From Sphingomonas sp. (lineage in GTDB: Bacteria; Pseudomonadota; Alphaproteobacteria; Sphingomonadales; Sphingomonadaceae): a stretch of DNA of 64,000 nt. Positions 55,425 through 63,291 of the stretch are shown here, piece by piece. Position numbers and translations under genes: made by a program. Position 1 is the stretch's first letter; each line of letters begins with the position of its first letter. The stretch is from contig NZ_QFOB01000010.1 of NCBI RefSeq assembly GCF_003248515.1, positions 124,001 to 188,000 on the forward strand, written 5' to 3'. The notes under the pieces were generated by a model that saw nothing but the letters and a program-made list of their open reading frames with translations, was not told where the DNA came from and ran no database searches.

Positions 55425-55459
55425 GCGGCGCGCAGCGGGCGGCGCGGCCCGCGCGCCGC
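55425..55459. terminator. Bidirectional hairpin between MFS and lyase genes
   Basis: GCGGCGCGC (55425-55433) and GCGCGCCGC (55451-55459) pair perfectly, with extra inner pairing (GGGC/GCCC). It lies in the 64-bp gap between convergent stops. Confidence 0.5.
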
Positions 55460-55481
55460 TTCATTGCCGCGCGCCGACGGA

Positions 55482-56795
55482 TCAGGGCTTCGCGATCTTC
55501 ACCGCATAGACCTGGGGTGTGCCTTCCATGTTCGATCGGAACACCATCCACTTCCCATCGGGGGTGAAGGTGATGTTCGGCTCCAGCCGGTAATCATGCT
55601 TGCGCATGTCCACGATCTTTTCCTGCACGAACGTGCCGGGGGAGATCAGGCTGCCGCTGTTCGCCGCATGGATGCCGGCCACGTCCGGCACGTCCTTCGG
55701 TGTGAAGAGATAGAGATATTTCCCGTCCGGCGCATGGGCCACCATCTCGCTATCGCCGCCGTCGCCTGAAAAATGCCTGAGGTCCGGCGCCTGGTTGTAA
55801 TGGACCGACCATTCGTTGCGATCGAGATGATACCATTTGCGGGCGCCGGTCGCGACTTCATATCCCGCGAGCCAGAAATCCTCGCCGCGCGGCGTCTGCA
55901 GATCATACCAGATCCACTTTCCGTCCGGCGAAAAGAATTCGTGCCCGGCGATTTCCATGTTCATGGTGCGCGTGTGGATCCTGGTGTTCTGGCTGCCGTC
56001 CGTTCGCACGGTCCAGATCCGGTCCACCTTGTGCCACGGCCCTTCGTGGCAATACATGATGAGCGTCGGATCGGTCGGCGAGAACTGGATATGGTTCAGC
56101 CAGTCCCGGGAGGCGACCACCACCTTGCGCGCGCCGGTCCTGATGTCGATCGTGAAAATCTCCATCGGGATGCCCGCTTCCAGCCGCTCGTTGAGGCGCA
56201 CCTCCTTCGCCTCCGCGAACGTATAGGGCGTGCCGTCCGGCCGGTTCGCCGCATAGCTCGCCTGGCCGAATTGCTGGCGGATTTCGGGCTGGGACTGCTT
56301 CTGCGTCCCATCCGGCTGCAGCGGTTTGTCGCTCTCCGCCCACTGGCCCAGCAGCAATGTCTCGTCGGCGTTGATCGATCCGATCGAGCCCTTTTCCACC
56401 GTGGCGATCCTGCGCGTCCTGCCCGTATCGATATCGGCGGCGAAGATGGTCGTCGCGCCCGCCGCATCATCGCGCTTGTGGCTCGCATAATAAGCCGTGC
56501 GCGTCTTGCGGCCGGTGAACAGCAACTGGAGGTCCTTGCCCTTCACCAGCGGCTTCACGCTCCAGTCCGCCAGCGTGACCGTCGCGATGCCGTCCGGCAC
56601 GGAGATCACCATCTTGTCGCCCTGCGGCGTATAGCTTGGCTGGTGGAAATAAAGGCTGGCCGTGCCGGGCTCGCTGCTGATGCGCACGATCTCGTGGCCG
56701 GTCGTTGGATCGATCCACTGCTTCACGGGCGCCCCGCCGGCAGCGCTGCCCGTCAAGGCCGCAAGAGCGAGGATGAGATAGTTCGGGCGCGTCAT
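55482..56795 (-). CDS. Secreted PL22-type oligogalacturonate lyase-like protein
   Basis: The 437-residue seven-bladed propeller protein has a signal peptide (LILALAALTGSAAG). Family blocks are TGHEIVRISSEPGTASLYFHQPSYTPQGDKMV, HIQFSPTDPTLIMYCHEGPWHKVDRIW, MNMEIAGHEFFSPDGKWIWYD and VHYNQAPDLRHFSGDG, holding the His/Gln metal-site residues of oligogalacturonate lyase. Known PL22 enzymes act on unsaturated digalacturonate and are usually cytoplasmic; this one appears exported. It may instead act on RG-type fragments. It is divergent from the CE12 gene. Confidence 0.85.
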   Translation of the reverse strand: MTRPNYLILALAALTGSAAGGAPVKQWIDPTTGHEIVRISSEPGTASLYFHQPSYTPQGDKMVISVPDGIATVTLADWSVKPLVKGKDLQLLFTGRKTRTAYYASHKRDDAAGATTIFAADIDTGRTRRIATVEKGSIGSINADETLLLGQWAESDKPLQPDGTQKQSQPEIRQQFGQASYAANRPDGTPYTFAEAKEVRLNERLEAGIPMEIFTIDIRTGARKVVVASRDWLNHIQFSPTDPTLIMYCHEGPWHKVDRIWTVRTDGSQNTRIHTRTMNMEIAGHEFFSPDGKWIWYDLQTPRGEDFWLAGYEVATGARKWYHLDRNEWSVHYNQAPDLRHFSGDGGDSEMVAHAPDGKYLYLFTPKDVPDVAGIHAANSGSLISPGTFVQEKIVDMRKHDYRLEPNITFTPDGKWMVFRSNMEGTPQVYAVKIAKP

Positions 56796-56975
56796 TCACA
56801 CTCTCCCACATATCGGGACTAAATCCCGCATAGTATGTCTTTCCTTGCACCGAAGCGGGGCGCCCCGTAAAGCGGAATGAGAGGAAATCGGGGAGCCACG
56901 CCTTTCGGCACCCCCGCCCGGAGGGGAAGGAATGCAGCGGACCGGATCCAGCCTGATCGTGACGGGCGATCGCGC
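56796..56975. promoter_or_regulatory. Divergent promoter between PL22-type and CE12 genes
   Basis: The 180-bp gap holds promoters for both genes. A short repeat GGGACTAAATCCC lies at about 56814-56826, close to the lyase start. No copy of the TCACATAATG motif was found here. Confidence 0.4.
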
Positions 56976-58193
56976 ATGTCGCTGATCGGAATGCTCGGGC
57001 TTCTCGCGATGGCGACGATGCCGCCCCCGCTCTCCTTCGATCTCGCGCTAGGCGGCCAGGGCGTCGCCGTGGCGCGCCGCCATCTGTACGAACGGGGTGA
57101 CTATGGTTTCGAGCCCGGCAGCAGGCCCGATGCCTTCCTCTTTTCCGCCGCCGTGCCGGAAGGCACGTATCGCGTCACCGTCCGTCTGGGAGACAGCAGA
57201 TCGGCCGGTGACACGACGGTAAAGGCCGAGGCGCGCCGCCTGATGCTGCTGAACGTACCCACGGCGCGCGGCCGCTTCGTGGAGCGCAGCTTCCTCGTCA
57301 ACGTCCGCACCGATTTCCTGCCCCCTCCGCCACCGAACGCTCCGGGCGGCGATGCCGTGCGCATCGATGCCAAGGATCGCAACGGTTTCGCCTGGGACGA
57401 CAAGCTGACGCTGGAATTTCTCGGCAACCCCAGAGTGGCCTCGATCCGGATCGAGCCCGCGACGGCGCCCACCCTCTATCTCGCCGGCGATTCCACGGTG
57501 ACCGATCAAGATGCCGAGCCGGCCGCAAGCTGGGGCCAAATGCTGCCCGCGATGCTGGACGATCAGGTGGTGGTGGCGAACCACGCAAAATCCGGCGAGA
57601 CGCTCAAATCCTTCCTCACCGGCCTGCGCCTCGACAAGATCCTGTCGACGATCCGCCCGGGCGACTGGCTGTTCATCCAGTTCGGCCATAACGATCAGAA
57701 ATCCCAGTGGCCGCAAACCTATGTCGACAAGGATCTGACCTACCCGGCCTATCTGCGCGCCTATATCGCGGAGGCGCGGCGACGCGGGGCAAACCCGGTC
57801 CTCGTCACCTCGCCGGAGCGGCGCAACTGGGATGCGGGCGGCCACATCGCCGGCACGCTCACCGATTATGCGAATGCGGTGCGCGCCGTGGCCGCCGAAC
57901 AGAAGGTGCCGCTGATCGATCTCAACGCGGACAGCAAGGCGATCTACGAAGCGCTGGGCGAGCAGAAGGCGCCGATCGCCTTCAACGACAATGGCGCCGA
58001 CAAGACCCACCACGACAATTATGGCGCGTGGCTGCTGGCCAGCGCGGTGGCGGAGCGCATCCGCGAAACCATCCCGGCGCTGGCCCCGCACGTGACGATG
58101 CCGCCCTTCTCGCCCGCGCATCTGCCCACGCCCGAGGCGCTCCACATCCCTCCCAGCCTCGCCTTCAGCGGGATGCGGCCTGCGGGAAGCTGA
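56976..58193 (+). CDS. Rhamnogalacturonan acetylesterase (CE12, SGNH hydrolase) with N-terminal beta domain
   Basis: This 405-residue exported protein has a short signal peptide, then a beta-sandwich domain (about residues 20-150) like that found before CE12 domains. The SGNH domain has LAGDSTVTDQD..SWGQMLP (nucleophile Ser), ANHAKSGETL (Gly), FGHNDQK (Asn) and DKTHHDNYGAWL (Asp/His). CE12 enzymes remove acetyl groups from RG-I, exposing it to lyases and hydrolases. The ATG at 56976 starts the signal peptide. GH28 begins four bases after the stop. Confidence 0.9.
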   Translation: MSLIGMLGLLAMATMPPPLSFDLALGGQGVAVARRHLYERGDYGFEPGSRPDAFLFSAAVPEGTYRVTVRLGDSRSAGDTTVKAEARRLMLLNVPTARGRFVERSFLVNVRTDFLPPPPPNAPGGDAVRIDAKDRNGFAWDDKLTLEFLGNPRVASIRIEPATAPTLYLAGDSTVTDQDAEPAASWGQMLPAMLDDQVVVANHAKSGETLKSFLTGLRLDKILSTIRPGDWLFIQFGHNDQKSQWPQTYVDKDLTYPAYLRAYIAEARRRGANPVLVTSPERRNWDAGGHIAGTLTDYANAVRAVAAEQKVPLIDLNADSKAIYEALGEQKAPIAFNDNGADKTHHDNYGAWLLASAVAERIRETIPALAPHVTMPPFSPAHLPTPEALHIPPSLAFSGMRPAGS

Positions 58194-58197
58194 TCGG

Positions 58198-59718
58198 ATG
58201 ATGACACGCAGGGAAATCGGCATCGGCCTGGCGACCGCCACCTTGCTCCCCTTCCCGGCCCATGCCGCCCGCCGGTTCAGCGTGCGCGATCATGGCGCGC
58301 GCGGGGACGGTGCGACGCTGGATACGGATGCGGTCAACGCAGCGATCGAGGCTGCCTCGGCGGCCGGCGGCGGAACCGTGGTCTTTCCCGCGGGCCGCTA
58401 TCTCTGCTTCTCGATCCGCCTGAAAAGCCGCGTCACGCTGTTGCTGGAAAAGGGCGCCGTGATCGAGGCCGCCGATCCCACCCGCCACCCCGGCCGATAT
58501 GATCTGGCCGAGGAGGGGATCGACCAGCTCTATCAGGATTATGGCCACAGCCATTGGCGCAACAGCCTGATTTGGGGCGATGGGGTGGAGGATGTCGCGA
58601 TCCTGGGCCCCGGCCTGATCCACGGCGCCGGCCTCACCCGCAACGGCCCGGGCGCGCGCTGGAAGGCGCAGACCGGCGAGCGCCCGCTCTCGATGAAGGA
58701 TATGCCGGCGAAGAGCATCGACGAGCTGGAGCCCGCCGCCGTCGCGATGCGCGGCCAGGGCAACAAGGCGATCGCGCTCAGGCGGGGGCGCAACATCCGC
58801 CTGTCCGGTTTCGCGATGCTGAAATGCGGCCACTTCGCGATCCTCGCCACCGGCACGCAGGCCCTCACCATCACCGATCTCGTTATCGATACGGATCGCG
58901 ACGGCATCGATCTGGATTGCGTGAAGGGCGCCCTTGTCGAGCGCTGCCGGGTGAACACGCCCAATGACGACGCGATCGTCGTGAAGGCGAGCTACGCGCT
59001 GGGCGAGGCGATCCCGGCCGAGGACATCGTGATCCGCCATTGCGCCGTATCAGGCTATGATCTCGGCACGATGCTGGATGGCACGCGCGGCACGACGATG
59101 CGGCTCGCGCCGGATCGCGATCGCCCGACCGGCCGCATCAAGCTCGGCACGGAATCGAACGGCGGCTATCGCAACGTGCTGGTCGAGGATTGCACCTTCG
59201 ATCATTGCCGTGGCCTCGCGCTGGAAACGGTGGACGGCGGCATCCTCGAAAACGTCACCGCCCGTCGCCTGAAGATGCGCGATATCACCACCGCGCCGAT
59301 CTTCCTGCGCATCGGCGACAGGCGACGCGGGCCAGCCGGCACCGGCATTGGCGCGATCCGTGGCGTGCTGATCGAGGATGTCGAGGCGGTCGGCATCGAC
59401 CATCGCTATGCCGCCTCGATCGCCGGCCTGCCGGGCCATCCGGCGGAGCGGGTGACGCTGCGCAACATCCGCCTCACCTATGATGGCGGCGGCACGGCGG
59501 CCGATGCCGCGCTCGCCCCGCCGGAGGTGCCGGCCGCCTATCCCGAACCCAGCATGTTCGGCACGCTGCCGAGCTGGGGCCTTTTCATCCGCCACGCCGG
59601 GGACATCACGATCGACGGCCTCACCCTCGCCACCACGAAGCCGGACGCCCGCCCGCCCTTCCGGGTCGAGGACGCCCCCGGTCTCAAGGTCACGCGCACG
59701 CCGCTCTGGCGGGGATGA
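58198..59718 (+). CDS. GH28-family glycoside hydrolase (polygalacturonase/rhamnogalacturonan hydrolase-like)
   Basis: This 506-residue protein has a Tat-type signal (TRREIGIGLATATLLPFPAHA) and a right-handed beta-helix. Opening blocks FSVRDHGARGDGATLDTDAVNAAI and GGGTVVFPAGRYL are typical. Catalytic Asp residues appear in DTDRDGIDLDC and NTPNDDAIVVK, the latter typical of RG-type bacterial GH28. The usual GHG motif is absent; GTESNGGYRN is at the equivalent region. A hydrolase acting on RG-I or unsaturated oligogalacturonides is likely. The start is ATG at 58198 or the adjacent ATG at 58201. Confidence 0.88.
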   Translation: MMTRREIGIGLATATLLPFPAHAARRFSVRDHGARGDGATLDTDAVNAAIEAASAAGGGTVVFPAGRYLCFSIRLKSRVTLLLEKGAVIEAADPTRHPGRYDLAEEGIDQLYQDYGHSHWRNSLIWGDGVEDVAILGPGLIHGAGLTRNGPGARWKAQTGERPLSMKDMPAKSIDELEPAAVAMRGQGNKAIALRRGRNIRLSGFAMLKCGHFAILATGTQALTITDLVIDTDRDGIDLDCVKGALVERCRVNTPNDDAIVVKASYALGEAIPAEDIVIRHCAVSGYDLGTMLDGTRGTTMRLAPDRDRPTGRIKLGTESNGGYRNVLVEDCTFDHCRGLALETVDGGILENVTARRLKMRDITTAPIFLRIGDRRRGPAGTGIGAIRGVLIEDVEAVGIDHRYAASIAGLPGHPAERVTLRNIRLTYDGGGTAADAALAPPEVPAAYPEPSMFGTLPSWGLFIRHAGDITIDGLTLATTKPDARPPFRVEDAPGLKVTRTPLWRG

Positions 59719-59746
59719 TGGCGTTCTCTTCGGGATTGCGGGCGCG

Positions 59747-59812
59747 GCGAAGCAATCCAGCCCCGCACCCGACGCGGAATCGCCGCAGCGTGCATCGCGC
59801 CTCGCGATGACG
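59747..59812. repeat. Degenerate intergenic repeat
   Basis: GCGGCGAAGCAATCC and the later CGCGATGACGAAG resemble the ends of another repeat common in sphingomonad genomes (GATTGCTTCG..CAATGACGA). The copy is degenerate and has no clear stem. Confidence 0.3.
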
Positions 59813-59851
59813 AAGGGATTGAACGTTTGACTGCCCCGCGCAATTTACGTA

Positions 59852-59889
59852 CCATTATGTACATAGAAGTTTCACATAATGGAATATGG
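59852..59889 (+). promoter_or_regulatory. Operator-like inverted repeat before rhaM
   Basis: CCATTATGT (59852-59860) and ACATAATGG (59874-59882) form a perfect 9-bp inverted repeat with a 13-base spacer, centres 22 bases apart. The right arm extends into TCACATAATGGAATATGG (59872-59889), which matches the receptor upstream site at 15 of 18. The block ends just before the GGAGGGG ribosome-binding site of rhaM, so a bound protein would block expression. Confidence 0.6.
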
Positions 59890-59896
59890 AGGGGTC

Positions 59897-60211
59897 GTGT
59901 CCACCCACGCGTTCAAGATGCAGCTGAAGCCCGGCGTGATCGCCGAATATCGCAAGCGGCATGACGAGATCTGGCCCGAGCTTTCGGCCCTGCTCAGCGA
60001 AAGTGGCATCTACGATTATTCTATCTTCCTCGACGAGGAGACGCTCTCGCTCTTCGCCGTGCTGAAGCTGCGTGACGACAACCGGCAGGCCGCACTCCCC
60101 GATCATCCGGTGATGAAGCGCTGGTGGGATTATATGGCCCCGCTGATGGAGGTAGAGCCCGGCAACAGGCCGAAAGAATGGGCGCTCCCCATGATCTTCC
60201 ACCACGCCTGA
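59897..60211 (+). CDS. rhaM: L-rhamnose mutarotase
   Basis: The 104-residue protein matches RhaM in length and blocks: FKMQLKPGVIAEYRKRHDEIWPEL, GIYDYSIFLDEETLSLFAVL, HPVMKRWWDYMAPLMEV. It interconverts alpha and beta anomers of L-rhamnose, speeding entry into catabolism. The GTG at 59897 with GGAGGGG five bases upstream gives the standard N-terminus; the ATG at 59879 lies inside the operator. GH35 follows 11 bases after. Confidence 0.93.
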   Translation: MSTHAFKMQLKPGVIAEYRKRHDEIWPELSALLSESGIYDYSIFLDEETLSLFAVLKLRDDNRQAALPDHPVMKRWWDYMAPLMEVEPGNRPKEWALPMIFHHA

Positions 60212-60222
60212 GGCCGCTCGCG

Positions 60223-63200
60223 ATGCGCCGCCGCCTCCTTGAACCGCTGCTGCTCGCCAGCGCGCTCGTGCCTGCCGCCGCCTCCGCACAGGTGGGCCGG
60301 CAGACCGAGAATCTGTCCGCCCCGGTCAAGACGTTCGGCCGCGTTTCCTATGACGCGCGCTCGCTGATGATCGATGGCAAGCGCCTCGTCATCTGGTCCA
60401 GCGAGATGCATCCGTTTCGGCTGCCGAGCCCGGATCTGTGGCGCGATATCCTCCAGAAGATGAAGGCGTCCGGCTTCAACACCGTCGCCTTCTATTTCGA
60501 CTGGGGCTATCACAGCCCGAAGCGGGGCGTGTACGATTTCTCCGGCATCCGCGACATTGATCGCCTGCTCACGATGGCCGAGGAAGAAGGCCTCTACGTC
60601 ATCACCCGCGCCGGCCCCTATGTGAATGCGGAGCTTTCGCGCGGCGGCTTCCCCGGCTGGCTGGTCAACCAGAAAGCGCGCGCGCGCACCGACGATCCCG
60701 ATTATCTGGCGGCTGCCGACGAGTGGCTCACGAAAGTCCACGCCATCATCGCACGCCACCAGATCAATGGCGACGGCAAGGGCCACAAGGGCACCGTCAT
60801 TCTCCACCAGATCGAGAATGAACTGTCCGCGACCACCGCATCGCAGCGGCGCTACATGGATCATCTCTATGCCAAGGCGCGGGCGGATGGGATCAACGTC
60901 CCCCTGTTCCACAACGATCAGGGCCGCAACGGCTATTGGGTGCCCGAAAGCTCGACCGTCGAGAAGGTCGTGAAAGGCCCGAACGATCTCTATGCGTTCG
61001 ATGGCTATCCGGGCGGCACCTGCACGGTGGAGGGCAAGTCGACCCGTGACGTGGCCGCGCCGGAATGGGGCTTTTATGGCCCCGGCGGCACGAAGGGCGG
61101 TGCCTCCGCCTCGCCCGACACACCTGCATTCCTCGCGGAATTCGGCGGCGGCTGGTTCGATTATTGGGGTTCGAACGGCGGCTATGAATGCAATGCGATC
61201 CAGCGTGGAAAGCGTTTCCAGCGCGTCTTCTATGGCACCAATCTGGCCAACGGGATCGATATCCAGAGCTTCTACATGGGCTATGGGGGCACCAGCTGGG
61301 GCTGGCTGCCGGCACCGGTGGTCTTCACCAGCTATGATTATGGCTCGGCCATCTCGGAGGCGCGCGAGGTGCGCGAAAAGGCCGAGGAGATGAAGCAGCT
61401 TGGCGGCCTGATCGCTACCATGCCCGATCTCGCCGGCATGGTCCCGGCGGGCGAGGTGCAGGTCTCGTCCCCCAACATCGCCGTCTATCATAACAAGAGC
61501 CCGGAGACGGACGCGCGCTTCCTGCTCGTCACGCACAAGCCTTCCAACGGGCAGAGCGACGACAGCTTCCGGATCAGCGCCGATCTGCCGGATGGCCGCT
61601 ACACCTTCCCCGCCGCCGGACCGATGCGCCTCAACGGCTTCGATGCGAAGTGGCTGGTGGCCGGCATTTCCCTGGGTGGCCAGCACCTCGTCTATTCCAC
61701 CTCAGAGGTGCAGACCGCGCTGACGCTCGACGGGCAGGACGTGGCGCTGATCTATGGCCGCGCGGGCGAGACCGGAGAGACGATGCTGCGCTACGCCTCC
61801 GCGCCCAAGGTCACGGTGCTGGAAGGCGACGCCACCAGCCATTTCGATGCGGCGAGGGGTGACCTCCGCCTGAACTATGCGCATCGCGGCCGCAGCGTCG
61901 TCCGGATCGAGGGCGGCGGGCGCCCCGCGCTCACCCTCCTCATCACCGACGAGGCCGAGGCCGTCCGTTACTGGCGCCCGCTCGGCACGGACGTGCTGGT
62001 GCGCGGCCCCGCGCTCGTGCGTGAGGCGCTTACCACCAGGGGGACGCTCTCGCTCACCGGCGACACCAAGGAGGAAACCCCGCTCGAGATCTGGGCCGCT
62101 TCCTCCGTGCGCTCGGTCAAGTGGAACGGGGCCGTCGTCGCGCTCAAGGGCTCCCTCATCGGCAGCCGCATCGCGACGAAGCCGCTCGCCGGCCCCGCGC
62201 CCGTCACCCTGCCCGCACTCGCCGACTGGCGCATGGCAGCCGGCTCGCCCGAAACGGATCCCGCCTTCGACGACAGCAGGTGGCAGCCGATCGACCGACG
62301 CTCCGCCGCGACCATCACCGCCAAACCCGATGGCCAGCCGACCATGACGATGGACCCGTACGGCTTCCATGACGGCGACGTCTGGTATCGCGGCCGCTTC
62401 CGGGGCGGCGCGGACGCGAAGCAGATCGCGCTTTATTATGGGGCCGGCGGCGCGGGCCTCGTGCAGGTGTGGCTGGACGGCAAGTTCGTCGGTCAGGACG
62501 AACTGCCCAGCGGCCTGCCGCGCCCGATCACCACCGGCCTCGCCCGCCTCGCCCTGCCTGCGGAGGCACAGGCCCCCGGTGAGCATGTGCTGAGCGTGAT
62601 GGTCCGCAACGGCGGCCATAACTGGGATCTCGACAGCGACGAATTCCACAAGGAAGCGCGCGGCCTCGTCTCCGCCTCGCTGGAGCAGCCCGGCGGCCGC
62701 AGTTTCGCGATCCCGATCGCGTGGAAGATCCAGGGCAAGCAGGGCGGCGAGGACCTGCCCGATCCCGCGCGTGGCCCCGCCAACAATGGCGGCCAGTATG
62801 GCGAGCGGATGGGATGGCACCTGCCGGGCTTCGACGATCGCGGCTGGAAGCCCGCCATCGTGCCCGCGGCCTCCGCGCAGGCCGGCACCACCTGGTATCG
62901 CACCAACGTCACGCTTGCCGTGCCGAAGGGGCAGGATGCCACGATCGGCCTCGCCTTCGGGGATACGGGCACGCCGCGCTCGATCGCGAAATATCGCGCG
63001 CTGATCTTTGTGAATGGCTGGAATATGGGGCAGTTCGTCGCCCATATCGGCCCGCAGCGCATCTTCCCGATCCCGGAAGGCATAATCAACCATCACGGGC
63101 CGAACAGCATCGCCCTTGCCGTCACGTCCGATGGCGCGCCGGGCGACGCGCTGGAAGCCGTGAAGCTCGTCGCCCTGCGCAACGTGAAGGGCGGCGTGCC

Positions 63201-63246
63201 CGTCCGCATGGTCGCAGCCCCCACCACGCCGGCCGAGCTGAAATAG
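60223..63246 (+). CDS. Secreted GH35 beta-galactosidase
   Basis: The 1007-residue protein has a signal peptide, an N-terminal TIM barrel (SSEMHPFRLPSPDLWRDILQKMKASGFNTVAFYFDWGYHSP) and C-terminal beta domains, one jelly-roll (DDSRWQPI..) and another near residue 860 (YGERMGWHLPGFDDRGW). The GH35 acid/base is Glu200 (HQIENEL) and the nucleophile Glu306 (FLAEFGGGW). GH35 removes terminal beta-galactose; in this locus it would trim galactan side chains of RG-I. The ATG at 60223 begins the signal peptide. Confidence 0.92.
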   Translation: MRRRLLEPLLLASALVPAAASAQVGRQTENLSAPVKTFGRVSYDARSLMIDGKRLVIWSSEMHPFRLPSPDLWRDILQKMKASGFNTVAFYFDWGYHSPKRGVYDFSGIRDIDRLLTMAEEEGLYVITRAGPYVNAELSRGGFPGWLVNQKARARTDDPDYLAAADEWLTKVHAIIARHQINGDGKGHKGTVILHQIENELSATTASQRRYMDHLYAKARADGINVPLFHNDQGRNGYWVPESSTVEKVVKGPNDLYAFDGYPGGTCTVEGKSTRDVAAPEWGFYGPGGTKGGASASPDTPAFLAEFGGGWFDYWGSNGGYECNAIQRGKRFQRVFYGTNLANGIDIQSFYMGYGGTSWGWLPAPVVFTSYDYGSAISEAREVREKAEEMKQLGGLIATMPDLAGMVPAGEVQVSSPNIAVYHNKSPETDARFLLVTHKPSNGQSDDSFRISADLPDGRYTFPAAGPMRLNGFDAKWLVAGISLGGQHLVYSTSEVQTALTLDGQDVALIYGRAGETGETMLRYASAPKVTVLEGDATSHFDAARGDLRLNYAHRGRSVVRIEGGGRPALTLLITDEAEAVRYWRPLGTDVLVRGPALVREALTTRGTLSLTGDTKEETPLEIWAASSVRSVKWNGAVVALKGSLIGSRIATKPLAGPAPVTLPALADWRMAAGSPETDPAFDDSRWQPIDRRSAATITAKPDGQPTMTMDPYGFHDGDVWYRGRFRGGADAKQIALYYGAGGAGLVQVWLDGKFVGQDELPSGLPRPITTGLARLALPAEAQAPGEHVLSVMVRNGGHNWDLDSDEFHKEARGLVSASLEQPGGRSFAIPIAWKIQGKQGGEDLPDPARGPANNGGQYGERMGWHLPGFDDRGWKPAIVPAASAQAGTTWYRTNVTLAVPKGQDATIGLAFGDTGTPRSIAKYRALIFVNGWNMGQFVAHIGPQRIFPIPEGIINHHGPNSIALAVTSDGAPGDALEAVKLVALRNVKGGVPVRMVAAPTTPAELK

Positions 63247-63291
63247 CCCGGCGCGCGCCACTTTTTCATCTTACCCCTCAGGAGACCCACC

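Noticed and set aside
56796..56975. Third copy of the TCACATAATG motif in the PL22/CE12 divergent gap
   Set aside because: Only short partial similarity (ACATA..TATG); not enough to call.
59879..60211. ATG start for rhaM at 59879
   Set aside because: It lies in the operator-like repeat and before the ribosome-binding site; the GTG at 59897 gives the standard 104-residue protein.
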